A DNA stretch of 53,597 bases, from positions 1-53,597 of the forward strand of contig NZ_LBJC01000075.1 in NCBI RefSeq assembly GCF_004114535.1. Direction: 5' to 3'. The notes beneath the pieces were generated by a model, which saw only the letters and a program-made list of their open reading frames with translations, was not told the DNA's origin and did not search any database. Of the stretch, positions 43,224-51,933 are shown one piece after another. Source of the stretch: Bradyrhizobium nanningense (GTDB lineage: Bacteria; Pseudomonadota; Alphaproteobacteria; Rhizobiales; Xanthobacteraceae). Position 1 is the first letter of the stretch. Every line of letters begins with the position of its first letter. Both the position numbers and the translations under genes were made by a program.

Positions 43224-45029
43224 CTATGCGGTTGCGCTGATCGGCGCCAGGGCGCCGGAATCGTGGTGGTGTTGCAGGCGGAAGAACGAGGCATAACGCC
43301 CGCCGCGGCGAAGCAGATCGTCGTGCCGGCCCTGCTCGACGATCTCGCCACCCTCGACGACCAGGATGCTATCTGCGTGCATGATGGTGTGCAGACGGTG
43401 CGCGATCACGATGGTGGTGCGATTCTGGCAAAGATGCTCGATCGCCTCCTGCACCTGCCGCTCGGACTCCGAATCCAGCGCCGCGGTGGCTTCGTCCAGC
43501 AGAATGATCGGCGCGTTCTTGATCAATGCACGCGCGACCGCAATGCGCTGGCGCTGGCCGCCGGATAGCTGCGTGCCGTGCTCGCCGACCGGCGTGTCGT
43601 AGCCGAGCGGGAAGCCCATGATGAAATCATGCGCGCAGGCCGCCTTCGCCGCCTCGATGATCTCGTCCTCGCCCGCGCCCGCTTTGCCGAAGGCGATGTT
43701 GCTCCGGATGGTGTCGCGGAACAGATAGACGTCCTGGCCGACATAAGCGGTCTGCGAGCGCAGCGATTTGCGCGAGACCGCGCCGATCGACTGGCCGTCG
43801 ATCACGATGTCGCCTTGCGTCACTTCATGGAAGCGCAAGAGCAGCGCCAGCACGGTCGATTTGCCGCCGCCGGAGGGGCCGACCAGCGCGGTGACCTTGC
43901 CGGGCTCGGCCACGAAACTCATGCGGTTGAGCACGGTCTCGCCGGCGCGGTAGGCGAAGCTGACGTCACGCAGCTCGATCCGCGCGTCGGAGAGCTTCAG
44001 CGCCGGCTTGTCGTCGTCGGAATGCTCGCTCGCCGGGCTGTCGACGACTTCGAGGAGCATGCGGGCGCCGACGAGCTGGCTGTTCAAGTCGATGTTGAGC
44101 CGCGCCAGCCGCTTGGCCGGCTCGGTCGCCATCAGGAAGGCGGTCATGAAGGAGAAGAACGCGCCGGGCGTGGCGTTGAGCGCGACCACGCTGTAGCCGC
44201 CGTACATCAGGCAGCCCGCGACCGCAAAGCCGCCCAGCATCTCCATCAGCGGGTTGGAGCGGTTGGCGACGCGCGCCATCTTGTTGGCGTTGCGCTCGAC
44301 GATCGCGATGTTCTCGTCGATGCGATTCTGCATGGTCTCTTCCAGCGTGAACGCCTTGACCGTGCGGATGCCTTGCAGCGACTCCTGCATGGTCTCCATG
44401 ATGTCGGCGGTGCCGGTGAACTGGTTGTAGGCGAGGCCCTTGATGCGCTTGACCAGTTTGCGCAGCACCAGCATCGCCGGCGGCACCGCGACGAGGCCGA
44501 TGAACGACATCAGCGGATCCTGCCACACCATCACGCCGATCATGGCGAGCAGCATCAACAGGTCGCGCCCGATGGCGTTGACCAGCATGTTGAGCACGTC
44601 GGTGATCGACTTGGCGCCGGCCGTCAGCCGCGCGAGGAATTCGGAGGAATGGCGCTCGGAAAAGAAGCCGACGCTCTCACGCATCAGCTTGGCGAAGAGC
44701 TGGCGCTGGTTGGTGGCAAGGATCGCGTTCGAGATCTTGGTCAGGATCACCATGTGGCCGTAGGTTGCCACGCCCTTGATGAAGAGCAGGATCACCGTGA
44801 TCGCTGAGAACATCGCAATGCCGGGGATGTTCTTGTCGACATAGGCCTGGTTGATGACCTGGCCGAGCACGTAGGTCGCGCATGCGGTCGCGCCCGCGGC
44901 CACCGCCATCAGCGCGAAGGCAACGAGGTAGCGCCGCCAGTAGACAATCCCCTGTTCCGTGACCAGGCGGCGCACGAGGGCCATTGCCGCATAGGGATCG
45001 TCGGTGATTTTCTTTGGAAACTGGGCCAT
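43224..45029 (-). CDS. MsbA-like ABC exporter (fused permease and ATPase)
   Basis: The protein of about 601 residues has six N-terminal spans (about 20-320) and a nucleotide-binding domain: Walker A GPSGGGKST, signature LSGGQRQR, Walker B IILLDEATAALD and HRLHTI with the switch His. The intracellular loop contains YNQFTGTADIMETMQESLQGIRTVKAF, as in MsbA and lipid A flippases. As a half-transporter it should act as a homodimer. It lies next to envelope-sugar genes, so lipid A-core or another lipid-linked substrate is plausible. ATG at 45029 is preferred over the GTG/ATG-type start at 45056, which adds nine residues unlike the family. Confidence 0.88.
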   Translation of the reverse strand: MAQFPKKITDDPYAAMALVRRLVTEQGIVYWRRYLVAFALMAVAAGATACATYVLGQVINQAYVDKNIPGIAMFSAITVILLFIKGVATYGHMVILTKISNAILATNQRQLFAKLMRESVGFFSERHSSEFLARLTAGAKSITDVLNMLVNAIGRDLLMLLAMIGVMVWQDPLMSFIGLVAVPPAMLVLRKLVKRIKGLAYNQFTGTADIMETMQESLQGIRTVKAFTLEETMQNRIDENIAIVERNANKMARVANRSNPLMEMLGGFAVAGCLMYGGYSVVALNATPGAFFSFMTAFLMATEPAKRLARLNIDLNSQLVGARMLLEVVDSPASEHSDDDKPALKLSDARIELRDVSFAYRAGETVLNRMSFVAEPGKVTALVGPSGGGKSTVLALLLRFHEVTQGDIVIDGQSIGAVSRKSLRSQTAYVGQDVYLFRDTIRSNIAFGKAGAGEDEIIEAAKAACAHDFIMGFPLGYDTPVGEHGTQLSGGQRQRIAVARALIKNAPIILLDEATAALDSESERQVQEAIEHLCQNRTTIVIAHRLHTIMHADSILVVEGGEIVEQGRHDDLLRRGGRYASFFRLQHHHDSGALAPISATA

Positions 45030-45093
45030 CCGGTGTCCATTGACGGCGCAGGACAAAGCCTGCCCGCGCGTCAGGGATCGATGGGCCTCTGTG

Positions 45094-45132
45094 CCCGCTC
45101 AAGCGGGGTTTTTCAAGCCCAATTAAGGGCTT
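45094..45132. terminator. Tandem hairpins between galE and the ABC exporter gene
   Basis: CCCGC-TCAA-GCGGG (45094-45107) is followed by GTTTTT on the plus strand, and AAGCCC-AATTAA-GGGCTT lies at 45115-45132. For galE, which reads on the minus strand, they lie just past the stop, but lack a clear U run in that direction. Confidence 0.35.
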
Positions 45133-45147
45133 GCGCTTGGGATGATT

Positions 45148-46161
45148 CTAGGCCGAGGCGGCGTGGCGAAGCTCGCCGTGGCGCTCGCGGAACAGCTTGT
45201 CCTCCCACGCCAAAGCGTGGGCCGCGATGGTCTCGAGGTCCTCGTATTGCGGCTTCCAGTCCAAGAGTCCGCGGATGCGGCTGGTGTCGGCGACCATGGT
45301 CATGATGTCGCCCGGCCGGCGCGGCGCGTATTGCACGGCAAAGCTGCGGCCCGACACGCGGCGCACGGCATCGATGGTCTCCAGCACCGAATAGCCGCGG
45401 CCATAGCCGCAATTCAGCGTCGTCGAGGCGCCGCCATTGCGCAAATAAGCGAGGGCCGAGCGATGCGCCTGCGAGAGGTCGGTGACGTGGATGAAGTCCC
45501 GGATGCAGCTGCCGTCGGGGGTCGGGTAGTCGGTGCCGAACACGTCGATCTTGGCGCGCTGGCCGGTCGCGGCTTCGACCGCGATCTTGAGCAGATGCGT
45601 GGCGCCGACGGTGGCAAGGCCGATGCGGGCCTGCGGATCGGCGCCGGCGACGTTGAAATAGCGCAAGGTCACGTATTGCATGCCGTAGGCGGCGGCGACG
45701 TCGTGCAGCATGATCTCGGTCATCAGCTTCGACGAGCCATAGGGCGACAGCGGCCGCGTCGGCGCGTGCTCGGGCACCGGGACCTGGTCCGGATTGCCAT
45801 AGACGGCGGCGGTCGAGGAGAAGATGAAGCGATTGATGCCGCGCTTGACCGCCACGTTGAGCAGGTTGCGCGCGGTCATGAAGTTGTTGCGGTAGTAGCC
45901 GAGCGGATCGCGCATCGAATCCGGCACGACGACGGAGCCGGCGAAATGGATGATGCTTTCGATGTTGTGCTGGGCGATCACGCCTTCGAGCAGGTTCTCG
46001 TCGCCGGCATCGCCGATGAACAGCGGCACGCCCTCAGGCAGATAGGCGGAGAAACCGGTCGAGAGATCGTCGATCACGACGACGTCCTCGCCGGCTTCCG
46101 CCAGCGCGAGGACCGTGTGACTTCCGATATAGCCGGCACCGCCGGTGACTAGCACAGTCAT
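45148..46161 (-). CDS. galE: UDP-glucose 4-epimerase
   Basis: The 337-residue enzyme has NAD-binding TGGAGYIGSH (residues 6-15), a catalytic Ser/Thr region FSSTAAVYG, and YGSSK as the YxxxK motif. SIIHFAGSVVVPDSMRDPLGYYRNN is characteristic of bacterial GalE proteins. It interconverts UDP-glucose and UDP-galactose in the cytosol for LPS, capsule or exopolysaccharide. It is divergent from the glycosyltransferase gene with a 126-bp gap. Confidence 0.94.
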   Translation of the reverse strand: MTVLVTGGAGYIGSHTVLALAEAGEDVVVIDDLSTGFSAYLPEGVPLFIGDAGDENLLEGVIAQHNIESIIHFAGSVVVPDSMRDPLGYYRNNFMTARNLLNVAVKRGINRFIFSSTAAVYGNPDQVPVPEHAPTRPLSPYGSSKLMTEIMLHDVAAAYGMQYVTLRYFNVAGADPQARIGLATVGATHLLKIAVEAATGQRAKIDVFGTDYPTPDGSCIRDFIHVTDLSQAHRSALAYLRNGGASTTLNCGYGRGYSVLETIDAVRRVSGRSFAVQYAPRRPGDIMTMVADTSRIRGLLDWKPQYEDLETIAAHALAWEDKLFRERHGELRHAASA

Positions 46162-46287
46162 GATCTCACCCGTCTTCGATCAACGCGCAAAGCTAGCGCT
46201 TGCGTGGTGAAGAGGGGGTATCGGTGCGGCCGAACTGGTCACTATGCTTAATGTTGCGTATAGGGTGCCTGTCAAACGGAGCGTGAC

Positions 46288-47325
46288 GTGGCCCATTCCC
46301 CCAGCGATCTCGAAGTGATCGTGCCAAATCTGCACAGGCGCTATTCCGGGGTCACCGCGACCAACCGGATGGTGGCGCCGCGGCTGGCGAAATTGTATCG
46401 CGCCGCCTGGTTCGGCTCCGACGCGCCGGCCGGCATCGCGCGCCTCGGCGTTGCCGATTTTCTCAAGTTATGGCGTCGCAAGGCGCCGCTGATCTGGCAC
46501 GCGCGGCGCAACAACGAGATGATCGCCGGTGTCGCGCTGCGTGCGCTCGGCTGGCCACTGAAGCTCGTGTTCACCTCGGCGGCGCAGCGGCATCACAGCT
46601 GGATCACGCGCTGGCTGATCCGGCGCATGGACGCGATCATCGCGACATCAGATCTCTCGGCCTCGTTCCTGAAGGTGAAGGCGACGGTGATCCCGCACGG
46701 CGTCGACACCGATGTCTACGCGCCCCCGACCGATCGCACTGCTGCCTTCGCGGAAGCCGCGCTGCCGGGCCGCTATGCGATCGGCTGCTTCGGCCGCGTG
46801 CGCGCGCAGAAGGGCACCGATGTGTTCGTCGATGCGATGTGCCGCCTGTTGCCGCGCTATCCGGATTTCACCGCTGTCATCGTCGGCCAGGTCACGGCCG
46901 AGCAGACGCCCTTTGCCAACGATCTGAAAAAACGGATCGAGGCCGCCGGCCTGCAATCGCGCATCGTTATCACCGGCGAGCTGCCGATCGAAGCGGTGCA
47001 GCGCTGGTACCAGCGGTTGACGATCTACGCCTTCACGTCACGCAATGAGGGTTTTGGGCTGACGCTGATCGAGGCGATGGCCGCGGGCAGCGCGCTCGTC
47101 GCCGCGCGCGCCGGCGCGGCCGAACTCGTGGTCGAGGATGGCTTAAGCGGCGTGCTGATCCCGACCGGCGATGTCGATGCGCTCGCGACGGCGCTGGAGC
47201 CGTTGATGCGCGACGTGACGCTTGCGACGGCGATGGGCGAGCGGGGGCGGGCGCGGGTGTTGGCAAAGTTCAGCCTCGATGCGGAAGCGGCGCGGATCGG
47301 CGAGGTTTATCGGCCGCTGCTCTGA
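46288..47325 (+). CDS. Glycosyltransferase, GT-B group 1 (GT4 family)
   Basis: The 345-residue enzyme has an N-terminal acceptor domain (VIVPNLHRRYSGVTATN) and a C-terminal donor domain with GCFGRVRAQKGTDVFVDAM and the EX7E motif in SRNEGFGLTLIEAMAAG, typical of retaining GT4 enzymes that build LPS core or polysaccharide. Its length is usual for WaaG/LpcC-like transferases. The start is GTG at 46288. LpcC-type mannosyltransferase is a reasonable guess because of GVTATNRMVAPRLA, but donor and acceptor cannot be fixed from sequence. Confidence 0.88.
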   Translation: MAHSPSDLEVIVPNLHRRYSGVTATNRMVAPRLAKLYRAAWFGSDAPAGIARLGVADFLKLWRRKAPLIWHARRNNEMIAGVALRALGWPLKLVFTSAAQRHHSWITRWLIRRMDAIIATSDLSASFLKVKATVIPHGVDTDVYAPPTDRTAAFAEAALPGRYAIGCFGRVRAQKGTDVFVDAMCRLLPRYPDFTAVIVGQVTAEQTPFANDLKKRIEAAGLQSRIVITGELPIEAVQRWYQRLTIYAFTSRNEGFGLTLIEAMAAGSALVAARAGAAELVVEDGLSGVLIPTGDVDALATALEPLMRDVTLATAMGERGRARVLAKFSLDAEAARIGEVYRPLL

Positions 47326-47442
47326 GCAACACGGGGAGGGCCGAAAATAAAACCGCGAAAACAACCCCATGCACAATAGGCGGCCGTAGCGAAATCAATG
47401 GCTTGGCGGCCGGTGCACCGCCTCTGCGGATTGCGTTGGCGT

Positions 47443-47491
47443 TACAATCATGTTCCCATATTGGGAATTTTGCGTTGATCCCGAAGTGGGA
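47443..47491 (+). promoter_or_regulatory. Probable higBA promoter with two operator-like palindromes
   Basis: TACAAT at 47443-47448 resembles a -10 box. TTCCCATATTGGGAA at 47453-47467 is a perfect inverted repeat, and TCCC-GAAGT-GGGA at 47479-47491 is a second, weaker one just before the toxin ATG at 47500. Both carry the same TCCC/GGGA half-sites, as expected for binding of the antitoxin or of the complex. Confidence 0.6.
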
Positions 47492-47499
47492 ACAATGCT

Positions 47500-47802
47500 A
47501 TGGCTATGAACGTAATAGCTGGAAAGGCGCTCAAGATCTTTTGGGAGCGATACCCCCAAGCGGAGACCCCCTTGGGTACCTGGCACGAAATCGTTTCCAA
47601 GGGTGACTGGAGTTGCCCTGCAGACCTGAAGAGAGCGTTTGGAAACAACATCGACTTTGTTGGCGACAACAGGGCCATCTTCGACGTAGGCGGCAACAAG
47701 TATCGCCTTGTGGTTCACTTCTCCTCCAAGTTCAAAACAGCTCTCATCAAGTTTGTCGGCACGCGCGCAGAGTACGACGGAATAGACGCGGAGACCGTGT
47801 GA
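47500..47802 (+). CDS. higB: HigB-type toxin (mRNA interferase)
   Basis: The 100-residue protein matches the HigB_toxin group: MNVIAGKALKIFWERYPQAETPLGTWHE at the start, WSCPADLKRAFGNNIDFVGDNRAIFDVGGNKYRLVVHF and a C-terminal VGTRAEYDGID. Such toxins cut ribosome-bound mRNA. The order toxin-first is that of HigBA modules. Codon use is plainly more AT-rich than in the flanking LPS genes, fitting horizontal acquisition. ATG at 47506 (third residue) is an equally likely start. The stop TGA overlaps the antitoxin ATG by one base. Confidence 0.88.
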   Translation: MAMNVIAGKALKIFWERYPQAETPLGTWHEIVSKGDWSCPADLKRAFGNNIDFVGDNRAIFDVGGNKYRLVVHFSSKFKTALIKFVGTRAEYDGIDAETV

Positions 47803-48185
47803 TGATGGACGTAAGGCCTCTTCGCAATGAACAGGATTACGATTGGGCTATCCGGGAAGTATCCCGCTATTTCGAGGCCGAGCCCGCTCCAGGCACGCCT
47901 GATGGTGATCGCTTCGAAGTCTTGTCTTCGCTCATCAGGGAGTACGAGGACAATCACTTCGCGACCACTCACGGCGATCCAATCGACGTTCTCCATTTCG
48001 CAATTGAATCCATGGGGCGATCGCAGACAGAATTGGCGACTCTGATCGGACGCAATCGGGCATCCGAAATTTTGAATCGCATCCGTCCACTGACGCTGGA
48101 CATGATCCGGATCATCAGCAAGGAATGGAGCATTCCAATTGGCGCTTTGACTGCTCGATATGAGCTGTCGCGTGCGCATGCTTGA
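47802..48185 (+). CDS. higA: HigA-type antitoxin with HTH domain
   Basis: The 127-residue protein has an acidic N-terminal half (RPLRNEQDYDWAIREVSRYF, then a GTPDGDRFEVL segment) that would wrap the toxin, and an XRE/Cro-type HTH at about 68-112 (RSQTELATLIGRNRASEILNRIRPLTLDMIRIISKEW). This is the standard HigA layout, where the HTH represses the module's own promoter. ATG at 47802 overlaps the toxin stop; a second ATG follows directly. The downstream gene waaF is convergent, with a 45-base gap. Confidence 0.9.
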   Translation: MMDVRPLRNEQDYDWAIREVSRYFEAEPAPGTPDGDRFEVLSSLIREYEDNHFATTHGDPIDVLHFAIESMGRSQTELATLIGRNRASEILNRIRPLTLDMIRIISKEWSIPIGALTARYELSRAHA

Positions 48186-48230
48186 TCGTACTGGTGCCGC
48201 GGCGCTGCGGACCGCGTTCGCCAGCGGCGT

Positions 48231-49301
48231 TTAATTCTCCGCCTTCGCACCAGCCTCGCCCAGCACCCGCTGCGCAATCTCCACCACCTCGCTCGCCGCG
48301 ATATTCCGCATACACCTGTGGTCGTTCATCTTGCAGACCGTGCTCTGGCAGGGCTGGCAGGACAGCACTTCCTTGCCCTGGACCAGGGTGGCGGCGAGGC
48401 CGTTGAGGGGGGCCCAGAGATAGGGGCTGGTCGGACCGAAGATGCCCATGGTGGGCGTGCCCAGGGCGGCCGCGATATGCATCAGGCCGGAATCGTTGGA
48501 GATGGCGACGCCGGCGGCCGCCATGGCCAGCACGCCGTTGCGCAGATCGTTGCCGGTGAGGTCCCGCACGCCGGGGCCGCCTGCCGCCGCGATCTCCTGG
48601 GCGAGGCCCTTTTCCGCGGGGCCGCCGACTACCCAGACTTCCAGCCCGCGCTCGGCCAGCAGGCGGGCGGCCTCCGGGTAGTACGTCCAGCGTTTTGAGA
48701 CGCCGACCGAGCCGGGAGCGAGCGCCACCGCAGCCCCGCCGCTGAGGCCGTTGGTCTGCCGCCAGCGGACGATGTCCTCGGCCGGAACCCGTAATTGCGG
48801 CACCGGCCATTCCGGGGGCAGGGGGGCGCCGTCGGGCTGCGCCAGGGCGGCGTTCTTGTCGATGAAACGGGGCAGCTTCTTTTCACCCCAGCGCCAGCGG
48901 TTGATCAGCCCGAACCGGAACTCGCCGACGAAGCCGACCCGTTCAGGAATACCGGCCAAGGCGGGCGCGATGGCAGCCTTCCAGGTGCGCGGCAGCACCA
49001 GGGCGGTGCCGTAGTTCTGCTCGCGCAGGAGCTTCGCCAAGGCCAGCTGACGGCCCACGGCGAGCCGGCCGCGCGGCAGGTCCCAGACGATCCCAGCGCG
49101 CACGCCGGGCATGTAGTCGACCAAAGGGGCGCACAGCGAGGTCGTGAGGAGGTCGACCGGCCGATTCGGCCAGCGCTCTTTCAGGACTCGCACGACGGTG
49201 TGATTCCGGACGAAATCACCGATCCACATGTAGGGAATGATCAGAATCGGGCGCGTGTCGCTCCGGTCTGCATCTCCGTTAAGTTGTGAATTCTGGTTCA
49301 T
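48231..49301 (-). CDS. waaF: ADP-heptose:LPS heptosyltransferase (WaaF-like, GT9)
   Basis: The 356-residue enzyme has ILIIPYMWIGDFVRNHTVVRVLKERWP at the start, LAPGSVGVSKRWTYY (KRW motif), and SNDSGLMHIAAALGTPTMGIFGPTSP at the C-terminal donor site, all typical of GT9 heptosyltransferase II. It adds heptose to the LPS inner core at the cytosolic face of the inner membrane. The neighbouring hldD and hldE genes supply its ADP-heptose donor, which supports the call. It is divergent from hldD and converges on the HigBA module. Confidence 0.9.
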   Translation of the reverse strand: MNQNSQLNGDADRSDTRPILIIPYMWIGDFVRNHTVVRVLKERWPNRPVDLLTTSLCAPLVDYMPGVRAGIVWDLPRGRLAVGRQLALAKLLREQNYGTALVLPRTWKAAIAPALAGIPERVGFVGEFRFGLINRWRWGEKKLPRFIDKNAALAQPDGAPLPPEWPVPQLRVPAEDIVRWRQTNGLSGGAAVALAPGSVGVSKRWTYYPEAARLLAERGLEVWVVGGPAEKGLAQEIAAAGGPGVRDLTGNDLRNGVLAMAAAGVAISNDSGLMHIAAALGTPTMGIFGPTSPYLWAPLNGLAATLVQGKEVLSCQPCQSTVCKMNDHRCMRNIAASEVVEIAQRVLGEAGAKAEN

Positions 49302-49455
49302 TCGTTAGACGGGACCGCAATGATTTGGCGGTTCGGTAGCCGCTCCCGGCGGGCAGGTAAAGCCGGCAGACCGCTCAATCCCAAAACCGCTTACACTTTG
49401 GCGGCTCATGCGCTAGGGCAGGATCGGGACGTAAAAAATCGGGCAGGTAGGTGGA

Positions 49456-50436
49456 ATGTTGCTGGTGACCGGCGGGGCCGGTTTTATCGGGTCGAATGTC
49501 GTGGCCGCGCTCAATGACGCGGGCCGCAGCGACGTGGTGGTGTGCGATCTGCTGGGCACCGACGGCAAGTGGCGAAACCTCGCCAAGCGCCAGCTTGTGG
49601 ATATCGTTCCGCCGGCCGAGCTGGTGGACTGGCTGAAAGGCCGCAAGCTCGATGCCGTGATCCATCTCGGGGCGATTTCCGCGACCACCGCGACCGACGG
49701 CGACCTGGTGTTCGAGAGCAATTTTCGCATGTCGATGCGCCTCCTCGACTGGTGCACGGCCGGCACGGTGCCGCTCATCTACGCCTCCTCGGCGGCGACT
49801 TATGGCGACGGCGAGACAGGTTTCGACGACGACGCCTCGATTCCCGCATTGAAGAAGCTTCGGCCGATGAATCTCTACGGCTGGAGCAAGCACATGTTCG
49901 ATCTTGCGGTCGCCGGGCGCGGCGCGAACGGCGATCCGCTGCCGCCGCAATGTGTGGGCTTGAAATTCTTCAACGTGTTCGGCCCCAACGAATACCACAA
50001 GGGTTCGATGATGAGCGTGCTGGCGCGCCGCTTCGACGACGTCAAGGCCGGCCGCGTCGTGCAATTGTTCAAATCGCATCGCGAGGGTATCGCCGACGGC
50101 GATCAGCGCCGCGATTTCATCTATGTCGACGACGTCGTGCGCGTCGTCATGTGGCTCCTGGCGACGCCATCCGTGTCCGGCCTCTTCAACGTCGGAACCG
50201 GCAAGGCGCGCAGCTTCAAGGATCTGATGCTGGCTGCCTATGCGGCGCTCGGCACCAAGCCCAACATCGAATACATCGACATGCCCGAGCAGATCCGCGG
50301 GGCCTACCAGTACTTCACCCAGAGCGAGGTCGATCGGCTCCGCCGCGCCGGCTATAACGGCGGCTTCACGACGCTCGAGGATGCCGTGAAGGCCTATGTC
50401 GGGGACTACCTCGACCGGCCCGACCGCTTCCGCTGA
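49456..50436 (+). CDS. hldD: ADP-L-glycero-D-manno-heptose 6-epimerase
   Basis: The 326-residue SDR has NAD(P)-binding VTGGAGFIGSNVV at the N terminus, catalytic Ser in YASSAATYGDGETGF, YGWSKHMFD as the YxxxK motif, and GLKFFNVFGPNEYHKGSMMSV, a hallmark of HldD/RfaD. It inverts C6 of ADP-D-glycero-manno-heptose to give the L,D form used by heptosyltransferases. hldE starts 12 bases later; together they make the final steps of the heptose donor pathway. Confidence 0.95.
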   Translation: MLLVTGGAGFIGSNVVAALNDAGRSDVVVCDLLGTDGKWRNLAKRQLVDIVPPAELVDWLKGRKLDAVIHLGAISATTATDGDLVFESNFRMSMRLLDWCTAGTVPLIYASSAATYGDGETGFDDDASIPALKKLRPMNLYGWSKHMFDLAVAGRGANGDPLPPQCVGLKFFNVFGPNEYHKGSMMSVLARRFDDVKAGRVVQLFKSHREGIADGDQRRDFIYVDDVVRVVMWLLATPSVSGLFNVGTGKARSFKDLMLAAYAALGTKPNIEYIDMPEQIRGAYQYFTQSEVDRLRRAGYNGGFTTLEDAVKAYVGDYLDRPDRFR

Positions 50437-50448
50437 GGCTCTTTGACC

Positions 50449-51933
50449 ATGCCGACGCCCATTCTCGATTTCGACGCCCTCGCGCAAGCCATCTCAGGCC
50501 GCACGGTGCTGTGCATCGGCGATATCATGCTGGACGAGTTCGTCTATGGCGAGGTGTCGCGGATTTCGCCGGAAGCGCCGACGCCTGTCATCACGGCCCA
50601 GCGCAGCCAGATCCATATCGGCGGCGCCGGCAACGTCGCGCGCAACGTCGCTTCTCTCGGCGCGCGCTGCATCTTCGTCGGCCTCGTCGGCGAGGACGAC
50701 GCCGGTGCACGGCTCGAGACGGCGCTGGACGAGCTCTCTGCGATCGAAAGCGTGCTGGTGTGCGATCCCTCGCGGCCGACCACGCGAAAGGTCCGCTTCG
50801 TCTCCGAACATTTTTCCACGCACATGCTGCGCGCGGATTGGGAACAGACGGCGCCTGTATCCGATGAGATCGAGACGAAGCTGATCGAGGCGATCCTGCC
50901 GCAGATCGCGCGTGCAGACCTCGTGCTGCTTTCGGACTACGCCAAGGGCGTGCTGACGGCGCGCGTCATCCGCCACACCATCGACGCCGCGCGAAAGCTC
51001 GGCAAGCCCGTGATTGTCGATCCCAAGAGCCTAAACTGGGCGATCTATCGCGGCGCCACGCTGCTCACGCCCAACCGCAAGGAATTTTCGGAAGCGACCC
51101 GCAGCCGCGCCGACACGCCGCAGAGCATCGTCGAAGCCAGCGAGGACGTGATGCGGCTCGCCGATTGGGAGGCGATCCTGGTCACCCAGGGCGAACATGG
51201 CATGACGCTGGTGCCGCGGGGCGGCGAGGCCGTTCACGTTCCGGCTTTCCCGGTGAAAGTGCGCGACGTCTCCGGTGCCGGTGACACCGTCGCCGCCGCG
51301 CTCGCGGTGTCGCTCGCGGCCGGCGCGGACTGGGACACGGCATTGCGCATGGCCAACGCCGCCGCTGCCGTCGCGGTCGGCAAGCAAGGCACCGCCAGCG
51401 TGAGCGCGGCCGAGCTGCGCCGAAAGATCCTGCCGCATGCCACTCTCGCGGCCGAGGAGAAGATCGTGCTCGAGCCCGATACGCTCGATGCCCAACTCGC
51501 CGAATGGCGCCGGCAGGACCTGCGTGTCGGCTTCACCAACGGCTGTTTCGACATCCTGCATCCCGGCCACGTCAAGGTACTGACCGCGGCGCGCGCCGCC
51601 TGCGACCGCCTGATCGTCGGCCTCAACAGCGATGCCTCGGTGCGGCGCCTCAAGGGCGCCGAGCGGCCGGTTCAGGACGAGCGCGCGCGTGCCGAGGTGC
51701 TCGCCGCGTTAGAGGCCGTCGATCTCGTCGTCATTTTCGAAGAGGACACGCCGATCGACCTGATCAGGCGGATCAAGCCCGGCGTGCTGGTGAAGGGCGG
51801 CGACTACACCCGCGAGCAGGTGGTTGGCCACGAGGTCGTCGAGGAAGCGGGCGGGGTGGTCGTGCTGGTCGACATCCTCCAGGGCTTCAGCACGACGGCG
51901 CTGGTGCATCGCGCCCGAGGAGGGGGCAAGTGA
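50449..51933 (+). CDS. hldE: Bifunctional heptose-7-phosphate kinase / heptose-1-phosphate adenylyltransferase
   Basis: The 494-residue enzyme has an N-terminal ribokinase-like domain (about 1-325; GDIMLDEFVYGEVSRISPEAP and the catalytic GAGDTVAAALAVSLAAG) and a C-terminal cytidylyltransferase-like domain (about 360-494) starting FTNGCFDILHPGHVK with the HxGH motif. The first phosphorylates heptose 7-phosphate at O1, the second forms the ADP-sugar. Both parts look intact. ATG at 50449 is chosen over TTG at 50443. The stop overlaps the next gene as GTGA. The isomerase gmhA and phosphatase gmhB are not in the window. Confidence 0.95.
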   Translation: MPTPILDFDALAQAISGRTVLCIGDIMLDEFVYGEVSRISPEAPTPVITAQRSQIHIGGAGNVARNVASLGARCIFVGLVGEDDAGARLETALDELSAIESVLVCDPSRPTTRKVRFVSEHFSTHMLRADWEQTAPVSDEIETKLIEAILPQIARADLVLLSDYAKGVLTARVIRHTIDAARKLGKPVIVDPKSLNWAIYRGATLLTPNRKEFSEATRSRADTPQSIVEASEDVMRLADWEAILVTQGEHGMTLVPRGGEAVHVPAFPVKVRDVSGAGDTVAAALAVSLAAGADWDTALRMANAAAAVAVGKQGTASVSAAELRRKILPHATLAAEEKIVLEPDTLDAQLAEWRRQDLRVGFTNGCFDILHPGHVKVLTAARAACDRLIVGLNSDASVRRLKGAERPVQDERARAEVLAALEAVDLVVIFEEDTPIDLIRRIKPGVLVKGGDYTREQVVGHEVVEEAGGVVVLVDILQGFSTTALVHRARGGGK

